Origin: SMWN01 sp965261165
GTDB lineage: Bacteria > Pseudomonadota > Gammaproteobacteria > Eutrophobiales > Eutrophobiaceae
Direction of reading: 5' to 3'
NCBI GenBank assembly: GCA_965261165.1
Contig: OZ253445.1
Span: 434,001-498,000 of the forward strand
DNA length: 64,000 nucleotides
The notes below the pieces were generated by a model. It saw only the letters and a program-made list of their open reading frames with translations, made no database searches and was not told the DNA's origin. Of the stretch, positions 9,085 to 18,308 are shown piece by piece. The translations under genes and the position numbers were made by a program. The first letter of the stretch is position 1, and every line of letters starts with the position of its first letter.

Positions 9085-9675
9085 ATGGCTTTTAAGGTTG
9101 GATTAACTGGCGGCATTGGTAGTGGAAAATCGGCCGTCTGTGAAATATTTTCTGGGCTCGGTGTACCTGTTATTGATGCAGATATCATCGCATGCAACCT
9201 AGTGCAGCCAAGTATGCCAGCGCTCGAAGAAATAACAAAAATATTTGGCAAAGAAATCATCTCGAACGATGACACCCTCAATAGAAAACTAATACGGGAT
9301 AAAATATTTAAGAACGAGATAGAGCGAAAAAAACTGGAAGATATTTTACATCCAGCTATATATGAGGAAATTTCTGTCCAAGTTGAAAACATAAACTCCA
9401 GGTACTGCATCATCTCCGTCCCCCTATTATTAGAGACTAATGCCTCTATAATTGTTGATAGAATTCTGATTATAGACATCCCTAGAGAACTACAATTAGA
9501 ACGTGCATCAAACCGAGACAAAACAAATATGAGCGACATTGATGCAATTATTAATTCCCAGATATCTCGCAAGAATCGCCTCTCATTTGCCAATGATATT
9601 GTTGACAATAGCGGTAATATCAATGATCTACGCCAGAAAATTTTTGACCTACACCAATTTTACTCAAATATTTAA
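9085..9675 (+). CDS. coaE: Dephospho-CoA kinase
   Basis: Phosphorylates the 3' hydroxyl of dephospho-CoA in the last step of coenzyme A synthesis. The 196-residue protein has the P-loop GGIGSGKS at 9-16 and the family motifs DADIIACNLV, DILHPAIYE and VPLLLET. It begins 12 bases after pilD, the conserved gammaproteobacterial position. Length is normal. Confidence 0.96.
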   Translation: MAFKVGLTGGIGSGKSAVCEIFSGLGVPVIDADIIACNLVQPSMPALEEITKIFGKEIISNDDTLNRKLIRDKIFKNEIERKKLEDILHPAIYEEISVQVENINSRYCIISVPLLLETNASIIVDRILIIDIPRELQLERASNRDKTNMSDIDAIINSQISRKNRLSFANDIVDNSGNINDLRQKIFDLHQFYSNI

Positions 9676-9748
9676 TCGTGATTTGTTGCTTGCAATGCGC
9701 AAGTACAGGACAATTAGCGACTAAATCTATCTATAGCTGGTCATCCAC

Positions 9749-10519
9749 TTGGGGAAAAAAATCATATATGAACAACCATTAAATGAACGTGTACGTAGTT
9801 TTCTGCGTCTTGAGCATTTATTCAGTATCGCGGATCACCATAGAACACTGGATAGTCAGTGGGATAGTAGAATAGCTATCTCTTACTTATTAAAAATCCT
9901 GGACTTAATCTCTCGTTCGGATATAAGAAGCGAATTAATCAAGGAATTAGAGAAATATACGATCACTTTGGACGCACTAAAAAACAACCCAAATGTAGAT
10001 CATCAACGACTCAACGATCTTTTAGGAAGCATTAATGCTCATCTTGTTACACTAAGATCTAGTGAGTTTCAACTTGGTCAACGTTTGAAAAATGATGAGC
10101 TAACGATATCCATTAAGCAAAGAATTTCTATTCTTGGTGGTACCTGTAACTTTGATCTCCCTGCTTTTCATCACTGGTTAAACAAACGGACACAATTAAG
10201 ACATGATGATTTGAATAAATGGAAAAAAGATTTTTCTGTAGTACAGGAATCGCTGACTATCGTCTTATTTAGGTTAAGAGATAGCGCAACCCCTATTATT
10301 GAAAATGCAGAATCAGGATTTTACCAACAACCCATTGAATCTAAATTACCCTGCCAATTAATTCGCGTCTTTCTTCCTGAGGACTGTAACTATTTTCCTG
10401 AGATAAGTGGCGGGAAGCACCGCTTCACCGTACGGTTTATGGAACAACCTTCAATTTCTTACAGACCCGTTCAAACCGGGAATACTGTAAAATTTGAATT
10501 ACACTGCTGCATCTTATGA
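9749..10519 (+). CDS. zapD: Cell division protein ZapD (YacF)
   Basis: Cytoplasmic protein that bundles FtsZ filaments at the division ring. The protein begins IIYEQPLNERVRSFLRLE, the standard start of the ZapD family (YE-PLNERIR--LRLE), and keeps the late motifs SGGKHRFTVRF and VKFELHCCIL. There is no ATG in frame at the right place; TTG at 9749 is the best start and gives a family-like N-terminus of 256 aa. It overlaps yacG by 4 bases (ATGA). Confidence 0.93.
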   Translation: MGKKIIYEQPLNERVRSFLRLEHLFSIADHHRTLDSQWDSRIAISYLLKILDLISRSDIRSELIKELEKYTITLDALKNNPNVDHQRLNDLLGSINAHLVTLRSSEFQLGQRLKNDELTISIKQRISILGGTCNFDLPAFHHWLNKRTQLRHDDLNKWKKDFSVVQESLTIVLFRLRDSATPIIENAESGFYQQPIESKLPCQLIRVFLPEDCNYFPEISGGKHRFTVRFMEQPSISYRPVQTGNTVKFELHCCIL

Positions 10520-10713
10520 GGAAATCAATTAAATGCCCTGAATGTGGAGAAACAACTGACTATTCTCTCGAAAATGAACATCGCCCATTTTGCAGCAAGC
10601 GCTGCAAACTAATTGACCTTGGTGAATGGATAGAAGGAGAATATAGAATTAACTCAGAGGAAAGCTATCAAACTTCAGAATCTCTAGAGAAAGAATTCAA
10701 TACAAAACATTGA
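10516..10713 (+). CDS. yacG: DNA gyrase inhibitor YacG, small zinc protein
   Basis: Small zinc-finger protein that binds GyrB and inhibits gyrase in E. coli. The 65 residues hold the four zinc ligands Cys7, Cys10, Cys26 and Cys30 (KCPECG and FCSKRCK), followed by the family's DLGEWIEGEYRI. It is translationally coupled to zapD through an ATGA overlap and converges on the mutT-type gene. Confidence 0.94.
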   Translation: MRKSIKCPECGETTDYSLENEHRPFCSKRCKLIDLGEWIEGEYRINSEESYQTSESLEKEFNTKH

Positions 10714-10722
10714 ATTTAAAAA

Positions 10723-11730
10723 TCATCCTTGCAAATATTTATCTAATGCTTCTCCTACATCGTCCTGGTTCCAAACACCGCTAAGAACAGCAATACCTTG
10801 AGCGCCAAACCTGTGAAACTTTTTCATGTCCTCAGCTTGCATACCTCCCAGTGCGTAGATTGGAATGTTTGCCGACTCTACAAGATCTTTAAATTTATCC
10901 CATCCCAAAGTCTGCCTAGATTCGTGACTGCTTGTTTCATTTACTGGTGATAACACTGAAAAATCAGCATCTATCTTGCATGCATTTTCCAGCTCAGTAG
11001 AATTGTGGCATGATGCTGATACCAGAAAATTTTTATCCAATGGGCGTTCGTGAAACTGCAGCAATCTCGTGCTATTTAGATGAATACCATGAGCACCAAT
11101 TTTCACTGCATAGTCAGGCGGGGCATTAATCAGCAGCCGTGAGTGACTATCCTTGCACAATTCAAGTAACTTGGTGATTAATGTTGCATGCCTAACATAT
11201 TGTGCTTCGCCATTGAATCTAAGCTGAAATAGCAATATCCCGGCAGAGATACATGTCTCGAACTTCTTTATATAATCTTTATAAGATTCTTCAGGATCGG
11301 GACAAATTAAATAGAAATCAGGTAATTGCACTGCCTTAATAACTGCTTTGTTTGCTGCTGGAAAATCGCGAGCACACAAGCTCGGGGGATCTGCCCACTC
11401 TATTTTCTGACCTTCCCATCCTTGTTGAGCATTGTTATCCAGTAAACCAGAGCTCCACAAATCTATTTCCCAAACATCAAGTAGTACAGAATGCTCTTCA
11501 TAGTTATGATAGATCTTAATTAATGGTTTTGCTGATTTTACGGTAAGTGCGAGTTCTTCATTTAATTCTCTAGACAAGGCTTCCCTGACTGTTTCTCCAG
11601 GTTCTAACTTACCTCCAGGAAATTCCCATAAATTAGCCTGGCTAACATTAGATGGCCTTCTTGATAACAATACCTGATTCTTATTATTTCTAATGATGCC
11701 TACTGCAACATGCAAAAAATCAGGGCTCAT
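10723..11730 (-). CDS. mutT: Nudix hydrolase (MutT-type) fused to a thiamine-phosphate-synthase-like domain
   Basis: The N-terminal part (about 1-130) is an 8-oxo-dGTP-type Nudix hydrolase: the Nudix box runs from Gly41 to Leu63 (Gly41, Glu47, RELNEE 55-60). The C-terminal part (about 135-335) is a ThiE/TenI-like barrel with LLINAPPDYAVKIGAHG, HGIHLNS and YALGGMQAEDM. Such fusions are known in gammaproteobacteria, where the second domain has no firmly proved role. I prefer ATG 11730 over TTG 11733. It follows argJ by 8 bases and sits in the usual secA-mutT region. The sanitising role is inferred from family. Confidence 0.88.
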   Translation of the reverse strand: MSPDFLHVAVGIIRNNKNQVLLSRRPSNVSQANLWEFPGGKLEPGETVREALSRELNEELALTVKSAKPLIKIYHNYEEHSVLLDVWEIDLWSSGLLDNNAQQGWEGQKIEWADPPSLCARDFPAANKAVIKAVQLPDFYLICPDPEESYKDYIKKFETCISAGILLFQLRFNGEAQYVRHATLITKLLELCKDSHSRLLINAPPDYAVKIGAHGIHLNSTRLLQFHERPLDKNFLVSASCHNSTELENACKIDADFSVLSPVNETSSHESRQTLGWDKFKDLVESANIPIYALGGMQAEDMKKFHRFGAQGIAVLSGVWNQDDVGEALDKYLQG

Positions 11731-11738
11731 CAAGAATA

Positions 11739-12959
11739 TTACGAACGATATTCTGAATTAATACGAACATACTCATGCGAAAGATCACAAGTCCAGATGA
11801 TAGCGCTTGCACTTCCCCTACCTAAAGAAATAGATACTGTTATTTCTTCCTGATTCATAACGCGTTGCCCTTGTGCTTCTGTATAAGCTTTTGATTTTTC
11901 CCCAGACTCAACAACCTTTATATCATTAAGTGAGATAAAAATTTTTTCAATATCCAAATTAGGAAGCGTAGTTCTTCCAATTGCAGCAAGAATTCTTCCC
12001 CAATTTGGATCGGAAGCAAAAAAAGCTGTCTTAACCAATGGCGAGTTGGCAACAGTCAATGCGACTTCTCTGGATTCTGCCTCAGATGCCCCGCTAGCAA
12101 CAGCTATTGTAATAAACTTGCTGGCACCTTCTCCATCCCTGACTATTGCCTGTGCAAGATAAATACATATTTCTAACAACGCATTCTTGAATAACAATCC
12201 TGAACCTTCATCAAATAATTTAATCTCGGCAGTACCGCTTTCTCCTGTCGCAACTATAAAACAGGCATCATTTGTTGAAGTGTCACCATCTACATTAATG
12301 CAATTAAACGAATCTACTACTACGTCATTTAGTACGCTCTGAATAAGTCTCTCACTGATGTTGGCATCTGTTGCAATAAATGCCAGCATGGTTGCCATGT
12401 CTGGTCTTATCATACCAGAGCCTTTGGCAATGCCTGTGATTGTCACTTCACCATCTACTAGAGTAATTTTTTTTGATATACCTTTTGCGATGGTATCGGT
12501 AGTAATAATTGCATCAGCAATATCTGCCCATGCATCCTCTCTAAGCTTACCTAATAAGATGGGGATAGCATTGTTTATTTTATCAACAGGTAATGGCTCA
12601 GCAATCACCCCCGTAGAAAACGGCAAAACACTTTCCACACTACTATTCGTATGATTTGCCAAATACTCACAAACAGCCATGGTAGATTTAATCCCTTGCT
12701 CTCCCAAGCCTGCGTTCGCATTACCAGAATTGATTAAACAGTAAATAGGTTTGTCATTTTTAATATGATCTTTGACAACAACAACAGGGGCAGCACAGAA
12801 GGCATTCTTTGTTAAAACAGCAGCACAATTTGAGTTTTTACTGAATGAGATCAGCGCCAAGTCTTTTCTATTCGTTTTATAAATATTTGCGGAACAGGCG
12901 GCGACTTGCACACCTTTGACAGGCAAGAGTTCAGAAATCTTATTTAAACCTACAGCCAT
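11739..12959 (-). CDS. argJ: Bifunctional ornithine acetyltransferase / N-acetylglutamate synthase
   Basis: Recycles the acetyl group in arginine biosynthesis, moving it from N-acetylornithine to glutamate. The 406-residue protein shows the self-cleavage motif KGSGMIRPDMATML, in which Thr190 becomes the N-terminal nucleophile of the beta chain, and a family C-terminus (TCDLSHEYVRINSEYRS). INSGNANAG is also visible in the alpha chain. It lies between secA and the mutT-type gene on the same strand, likely one operon. Confidence 0.96.
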   Translation of the reverse strand: MAVGLNKISELLPVKGVQVAACSANIYKTNRKDLALISFSKNSNCAAVLTKNAFCAAPVVVVKDHIKNDKPIYCLINSGNANAGLGEQGIKSTMAVCEYLANHTNSSVESVLPFSTGVIAEPLPVDKINNAIPILLGKLREDAWADIADAIITTDTIAKGISKKITLVDGEVTITGIAKGSGMIRPDMATMLAFIATDANISERLIQSVLNDVVVDSFNCINVDGDTSTNDACFIVATGESGTAEIKLFDEGSGLLFKNALLEICIYLAQAIVRDGEGASKFITIAVASGASEAESREVALTVANSPLVKTAFFASDPNWGRILAAIGRTTLPNLDIEKIFISLNDIKVVESGEKSKAYTEAQGQRVMNQEEITVSISLGRGSASAIIWTCDLSHEYVRINSEYRS

Positions 12960-12981
12960 AGGAAACCCTAAATTTAATTCT

Positions 12982-15687
12982 CTATTTCAATTTACCATGG
13001 CACTGCTTATATTTTTTCCTCGAGCCACAGGGACAAGGTTCATTACGTCCAATCTTTTTTTGCCCTCTAATAAAGGGTTTCAGTCCTCTGTTTTCTGGTA
13101 AGTTTGCTGCTTGATTCCCTAGCGCATCAGGCGATGGAGCGTGATTAAACTCCATTTCTTGAGGTCGATTTTTTTGTTGCTTATCTGCCTTGATATCTTC
13201 TTCTGCATTAACTTGGACTATTGACAGGAAAGAAACAACATCGTGCTTAATATTTTCGAGCATAGCAACAAACATCTCAAAGGCTTCACGTTTGTATTCC
13301 TGCTTTGGATTTTTTGCAGCATAACTACGTAAGTTAATACCTTGCCGTAAATGATCCATAGCAACCAAATGATCCTTCCATTGTCTATCAAGGATATCCA
13401 GCATCACCTGTTTCTCAACTCGCCTCATGATCTCAGAGCTGATAAGATTCTCCTTCTCTTGTACTGCATTCGCGACACTTTCTTGTATTCTCTCTCTAAG
13501 AGTTTCTTCATGCAGGGACGAATCATTTTGAAGCCAAGTTACAATATCCATATTCAAACTAAATTGATGCTCCAGCGCCTCTGTTAAACCGCTGATGTCC
13601 CATAGTTCCTCTAAATTCCCTTGAGGGATGTAGGTATCGATTATAGCGCTGACCACATCTTCGCGCATTGCTTCAATATTTTCCTGCACATCATCATCCA
13701 TCAACAGATCGTTCCTCTGCTCATAGATTACTTTACGCTGATCATTAGCAACATCATCATATTCAAGCAAATGTTTTCTTATATCAAAATTGTGCGCTTC
13801 AACCTTTTTCTGTGCATTTTCAATTGCCCGACTTACCAATGATGACTCGATTGCCTCACCATCTTCCATTCCAAGTTTTTGCATCAGAGATGAAACCCTG
13901 TCAGAGGCAAAGATACGCATTAAATTATCTTCAAGTGAAAGATAAAATCGGCTAGAACCTGCATCGCCCTGACGACCAGATCGACCTCTCAACTGGTTGT
14001 CTATGCGTCTTGATTCATGTCGTTCCGTGCCAATAATATGTAAACCACCGCTGTTAATGACTGCCTGATGTCTTTTTTCCCAAGCTTCTTTTGCTTTATT
14101 TATTTCAGATTTATTATCTGTTTCTAGATGCTTGAGTTCCGCTTCCAGATTTCCCCCAAGCACGATATCTGTACCACGACCGGCCATGTTGGTAGCAATA
14201 GTCACAGCGCCGGGCATCCCCGCTTGCTCAATAATTTCCGCCTCCCTCTCATGCTGCTTGGCATTCAGCACTTGATGCTCCACCTTTGTTTTTTTCAGCA
14301 AATCAGACAAATATTCAGACACTTCAATTGAGGCTGTGCCCACAAGCACGGGTTGACCTTTATCTCTGCACTCCTTGATATCGCTGATGATTGCATCAAA
14401 CTTCTGCTTAGCTTTGAGATACACAGCATCACTCGCATCATCTCGAATCATCGGCATATGGGTAGGAATGACAACCACTTCTAATCTATATATCTCCTGA
14501 AACTCAAATGCTTCGGTATCAGCAGTCCCCGTCATTCCTGATATTTTTTCATACAGCCTGAAATAATTCTGATAAGTAATTGATGCCAACGTCTGATTTT
14601 CATTTTGAATCGGCACACCTTCCTTGGCCTCTATTGCCTGGTGCAATCCATCTGACCAACGTCGTCCTGACATCGTTCTGCCTGTGAATTCATCGACGAT
14701 GACTATTTCATTGTCCTTCAAAATATAATCAACATCTTTCTGAAATAAGGCATGCGCCCTCATTGCAGCATTCAAGTGATGCAACACGCTAATATTGACG
14801 GGGTCGTATAGGCTCTTTTCCGAATCAATGACTTTTTCATCTCTTAGTAATGTCTCAAGATACTCATTACCTTCTTCCGTCAGATAAGCTTGTCTCGATT
14901 TTTCATCGATACTAAAATGACCTGAGCCATCTTCTTCTTGCTGCTTTTTTAATTTAGGGATTACTTTATTGATACTGATATACAGATCTGATCTGTCATC
15001 AACTGCTCCGGATATCACCAAAGGAGTTCGTGCCTCGTCAATCAAGATAGAATCTACTTCATCAACAATCGCGTAATTTAGTTTCTTCTGAACACGACCT
15101 TCCCTGCTGAAGGCCAGATTATCTCTCAGATAATCAAAACCAAACTCATTGTTAGTCCCATAGGTAATATCCGCAGCATAGGCTTTGCCACGATCTTCCT
15201 GACTAATGCCCGTGTAAATCACACCTGTTGTCAGGCCAAGAAATTCATAAATGTTATTCATCCACCCAGAATCACGCTTTGCCAGATAATCGTTAACGGT
15301 AATCACATGAACGCCTTTACCGCTCAAGGCGTTAAGGTATGCTGGTAATGTCGCGACCAGGGTTTTACCTTCCCCTGTTCGCATCTCAGAAATTTTACCA
15401 TCATGTAAGACCATGCCTCCAACTAGCTGCACTTCAAAATGCCGCATGCCAAGTGCTCTCCTGCCAGCTTCCCTAACTAGGGCAAAAGCCTCAGGCAAAA
15501 GATCATCAAGACTTTCTCCTTGTCTGAGGCGATCTCTAAATTCTATAGTTTTCAGGGGAAATTCATGAGCCTGTAGAGCAATAATTTGCTCCTCCAGACT
15601 ATTAATTTTATCTACAATTTTATGTAGATTTTTAAGAAGACGCTTATTACGACTTCCAAATATTTTTCTAAATAAACTGACAACCAT
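12982..15687 (-). CDS. secA: Preprotein translocase ATPase SecA
   Basis: ATPase motor that pushes unfolded proteins through SecYEG. The 901-residue protein is full length, with Walker A MRTGEGKT near residue 105, DEVDSILIDEART (Walker B region), the helicase motif GRSGRQGD, and a C-terminal SecB/zinc-binding tail with CPCGSRKKYKQCHG. Position downstream of lpxC and the M23 peptidase matches other gammaproteobacteria. No SecM arrest peptide is seen upstream. Confidence 0.98.
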   Translation of the reverse strand: MVVSLFRKIFGSRNKRLLKNLHKIVDKINSLEEQIIALQAHEFPLKTIEFRDRLRQGESLDDLLPEAFALVREAGRRALGMRHFEVQLVGGMVLHDGKISEMRTGEGKTLVATLPAYLNALSGKGVHVITVNDYLAKRDSGWMNNIYEFLGLTTGVIYTGISQEDRGKAYAADITYGTNNEFGFDYLRDNLAFSREGRVQKKLNYAIVDEVDSILIDEARTPLVISGAVDDRSDLYISINKVIPKLKKQQEEDGSGHFSIDEKSRQAYLTEEGNEYLETLLRDEKVIDSEKSLYDPVNISVLHHLNAAMRAHALFQKDVDYILKDNEIVIVDEFTGRTMSGRRWSDGLHQAIEAKEGVPIQNENQTLASITYQNYFRLYEKISGMTGTADTEAFEFQEIYRLEVVVIPTHMPMIRDDASDAVYLKAKQKFDAIISDIKECRDKGQPVLVGTASIEVSEYLSDLLKKTKVEHQVLNAKQHEREAEIIEQAGMPGAVTIATNMAGRGTDIVLGGNLEAELKHLETDNKSEINKAKEAWEKRHQAVINSGGLHIIGTERHESRRIDNQLRGRSGRQGDAGSSRFYLSLEDNLMRIFASDRVSSLMQKLGMEDGEAIESSLVSRAIENAQKKVEAHNFDIRKHLLEYDDVANDQRKVIYEQRNDLLMDDDVQENIEAMREDVVSAIIDTYIPQGNLEELWDISGLTEALEHQFSLNMDIVTWLQNDSSLHEETLRERIQESVANAVQEKENLISSEIMRRVEKQVMLDILDRQWKDHLVAMDHLRQGINLRSYAAKNPKQEYKREAFEMFVAMLENIKHDVVSFLSIVQVNAEEDIKADKQQKNRPQEMEFNHAPSPDALGNQAANLPENRGLKPFIRGQKKIGRNEPCPCGSRKKYKQCHGKLK

Positions 15688-15780
15688 TGTGATATTTTTA
15701 TAAGCCTTACGAAAATTCGCTTCAATTGCCTAAGGTGTAGACATTAAGAATGACTAGGGTGATATGTTAATTTTAAATTA

Positions 15781-16713
15781 TTAATTAATTGAAACAAACT
15801 TTTTAGGATTGACATGCCTGCCATTATGCACGACTTCAAAGTGCACATGCGGCCCTGTTGAACGTCCCGATGAACCCATCACTGCAATTTTTTGTCCTTT
15901 CTCTACCTTATCGCCAACAGCAACGAGATTTTCTCTGTTATGAGCATATCTGGTGACATATCCATTGCCATGGCTAATTTCTATCATGTTGCCATAACCA
16001 GAATGTCCACCTGACCAGGTAATGATCCCAGCGGCAACAGATAATACATTTGACCCAGATCTCCCTGCGAGGTCAATGCCCTCATGAAAATCTTTTCTAC
16101 CTGATATTGGATCAGTGCGCCATCCAAATGCTGATGATATCCAGCCACCAGCGATAGGACTTCCTTCTGGTAGAATTTGTGACTGAATATTACTATCTAG
16201 CAACATAGATTCCATCGCTGCAAACTTCTCATTTCTATCTTTTATCCTTTGACTGACAGCTTGCAATGCTTCAACAAAATCAATCACGCCCAAAGATGTT
16301 TGCTCGGTCATTATCAGAGGGCCGCCCAGTCCAGGTTGTTCCAACATATTAAATTCCTTATCCGACATATTGGCAATATTAATAAGACGCGAACCCAGAG
16401 CATCCAGCCTGAGTAAGTGAGCCTGCAAAGCACTCAACCGCGCAGATAAAGCATCTAGATTTTTCTCTGCATTTTTCTTCGCAGCATCAATATTAGCTTG
16501 TTGATTTTCTAATTCATGTTTCCAGTGGTTTTCTTTTTGAACATCCAGTTCTAAATATGATATCTTTGCTTGGCTAATAGCAGTCTTACTTCCAACATGG
16601 AAAGTTCCAATAAGCAATGCTGAAAATAATAGCCCAATAAATAATGCTCCCGACAGACCTATAGGCAGTCTGAAAGTCCTCTTTCGATTATTCGATACTA
16701 TTATGAGTTCCAT
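15781..16713 (-). CDS. M23 family peptidoglycan endopeptidase, membrane-anchored
   Basis: Likely cuts peptidoglycan cross-links or activates other wall enzymes in the periplasm. The 310-residue protein has a cytoplasmic tail, one membrane segment (about 18-40), a coiled coil (about 50-110) and a C-terminal lysostaphin-type domain (about 185-305). Zinc and active-site residues are present: His210 and Asp214 (FHEGIDLA), His258, and His289/His291 (GPHVHFE). It resembles the M23 protein found next to secA and lpxC in many gammaproteobacteria. The promoter region is shared with the divergent dciA, only 31 bases away. Confidence 0.9.
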   Translation of the reverse strand: MELIIVSNNRKRTFRLPIGLSGALFIGLLFSALLIGTFHVGSKTAISQAKISYLELDVQKENHWKHELENQQANIDAAKKNAEKNLDALSARLSALQAHLLRLDALGSRLINIANMSDKEFNMLEQPGLGGPLIMTEQTSLGVIDFVEALQAVSQRIKDRNEKFAAMESMLLDSNIQSQILPEGSPIAGGWISSAFGWRTDPISGRKDFHEGIDLAGRSGSNVLSVAAGIITWSGGHSGYGNMIEISHGNGYVTRYAHNRENLVAVGDKVEKGQKIAVMGSSGRSTGPHVHFEVVHNGRHVNPKKFVSIN

Positions 16714-16744
16714 ATAATATTATTTTTCTCTATCATCAATACTT

Positions 16745-17230
16745 ATGTCTGATCAAAAAACTCTTAAAACCCGCAATCTTAAAACCTGTCAATTTAACCA
16801 GCTTATCAGTTCCAATACACAACTAAACAAGCTCTATATACATGCCAAGAGTATTTGTGCGCTCAATAAAAAGCTGCATAATCATCTTAGCCCTACTCTA
16901 AGTAATCACTATTCCATCGCCAACTACACTACGAAAACCTTGACTATAAATGCCGACACATCCGCCTGGGCTTCTAAATTACGAAACTGCATTCCTGATA
17001 TTCTTGATTTCGCTAGACACGAACGTGGACTGAATAAATTAATCTCTGTCCGTATCAAGGTTTCTCCAAATCAAGATCACTTAAATCAATCAGATATTTC
17101 CAGCAGCCGATTGACCAGAAAAGCATCCCTTTCAAAAAAATCTGCCGAACTCATCGAAAAAGTCGCCACTTCAATGACAGACCTTGAACTCCGAGAATAT
17201 GTTCTTAAAATCAGCAAAAATGCTAAGTAA
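16745..17230 (+). CDS. dciA: DUF721 protein, DciA-type helicase loader candidate
   Basis: DciA proteins interact with the replicative helicase DnaB in bacteria without DnaC. The 161-residue protein carries the DUF721 pattern: an N-terminal helix region, then LSPTLSNHYSIAN, LTINADTSAWASKLR and a C-terminal extension rich in Lys and Ser. Its position between lpxC and secA is typical. It converges on lpxC and shares a hairpin with it. Confidence 0.85.
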   Translation: MSDQKTLKTRNLKTCQFNQLISSNTQLNKLYIHAKSICALNKKLHNHLSPTLSNHYSIANYTTKTLTINADTSAWASKLRNCIPDILDFARHERGLNKLISVRIKVSPNQDHLNQSDISSSRLTRKASLSKKSAELIEKVATSMTDLELREYVLKISKNAK

Positions 17231-17252
17231 CTAATGAAAATCTCATTAGTTA
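17228..17252. terminator. Bidirectional hairpin between dciA and lpxC
   Basis: A perfect 10-bp inverted repeat (TAACTAATGA at 17228-17237 and its complement at 17243-17252) with a 5-base loop. The two stop codons lie inside the stem, one at each end, so the same hairpin could end both convergent transcripts. It lacks a strong T tract. Confidence 0.6.
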
Positions 17253-18161
17253 TGTTACAGCGATAGGCTGCATAAAAGAGATGGGCAAATCTACCTCATC
17301 TTCAAAACTCACCAATTCCCATGCTGATTCTTTGGCCAATAATTCTCTCAGCAACCTATTATTTAATGCATGTCCGGATTTAAACCCAGTAAATGAACCT
17401 ATGAGACTATGCCCAAGTAAATACAAGTCGCCAATGGCATCAAGTATTTTGTGTTTCACACACTCGTCTTCATAACGCAAACCATCTTCATTCAAGATTC
17501 TGTAATCATCAACCACTACAGCATTGTTCAAACTACCGCCTAATGCCAGATTATTTTCTCGTAATAATTCAACGTCTCGCATAAACCCAAATGTTCTGGC
17601 ACGACTTACTTCCTTTACATAGGAAGTCGTTGAGAAATCAATTTCAGCCTTACAATTCCTATCATGAAACATCGGGTGATCAAACTCGATAGTGAAGCCA
17701 ACTTTAAAGCCTTCAAATGGCCCAAACATAGCCCACTTATCGCCATCCTCAACAAGAATTTTTTCCTTAATTCGCATAAAACGCTTTGGCGCATTCTGCT
17801 CCTCTACGCCTGCTGACTGAATTAAAAATACGAATGGTCCAGCACTACCATCCATAATGGGTACTTCGTCAGAACTAAGATCAATATAGGCATTATCTAT
17901 ACCAAAACCGGCCAATGCAGACAGGAGATGCTCAACGGTTGAGATCTTGACATCACCTTTAACCAATGAAGTAGACAACATCGTGTCACCAACATTATCA
18001 GGTTTTGCTTCGATTTCGACAGGATCATCAAAATCTATCCGACGAAAGATAATCCCGGCACTCGCAGGCGCAGGTCGTAATGTCAGAGATATTTTCTTAC
18101 CCGTATGTAGGCCGACACCAGTTGCACGGATAACATTTTTAAGCGTTCTTTTCTTAATCAT
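17250..18161 (-). CDS. lpxC: UDP-3-O-acyl-N-acetylglucosamine deacetylase
   Basis: Zinc enzyme that makes the committed step of lipid A synthesis. The 303-residue protein has the zinc ligands His78 (STVEHLLSAL), His237 and Asp241 (CVKHKILDAIGD) and the later His264 (KSGHALNN). Length and register match E. coli LpxC almost exactly, which implies that the organism makes lipopolysaccharide. It is the last gene in the dcw-linked minus-strand run. Confidence 0.97.
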   Translation of the reverse strand: MIKKRTLKNVIRATGVGLHTGKKISLTLRPAPASAGIIFRRIDFDDPVEIEAKPDNVGDTMLSTSLVKGDVKISTVEHLLSALAGFGIDNAYIDLSSDEVPIMDGSAGPFVFLIQSAGVEEQNAPKRFMRIKEKILVEDGDKWAMFGPFEGFKVGFTIEFDHPMFHDRNCKAEIDFSTTSYVKEVSRARTFGFMRDVELLRENNLALGGSLNNAVVVDDYRILNEDGLRYEDECVKHKILDAIGDLYLLGHSLIGSFTGFKSGHALNNRLLRELLAKESAWELVSFEDEVDLPISFMQPIAVT

Positions 18162-18278
18162 TGATTTTATTAATCTTTTTTACAGAACTATCCCTTAGTT
18201 TCCCTCAAAATTCGCTCTTCCCGGACTTAACATGACCACTTTATGTAACCACTTTTATACGTCAGGAACAGGCTATCC

Positions 18279-18304
18279 CCCTATAGTATCAGGCAATTAT
18301 AGGG
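18279..18304 (-). terminator. Hairpin downstream of ftsZ
   Basis: CCCTATA (18279-18285) pairs with TATAGGG (18298-18304) across a 12-base loop, just after the ftsZ stop codon. No U tract follows, so it may stabilise the mRNA end or be a weak terminator. Confidence 0.4.
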
Positions 18305-18308
18305 CTTA

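Noticed and set aside
9069..9623. 184-codon minus-strand frame over coaE
   Set aside because: Antisense to the well-supported coaE with its P-loop; a shadow frame.
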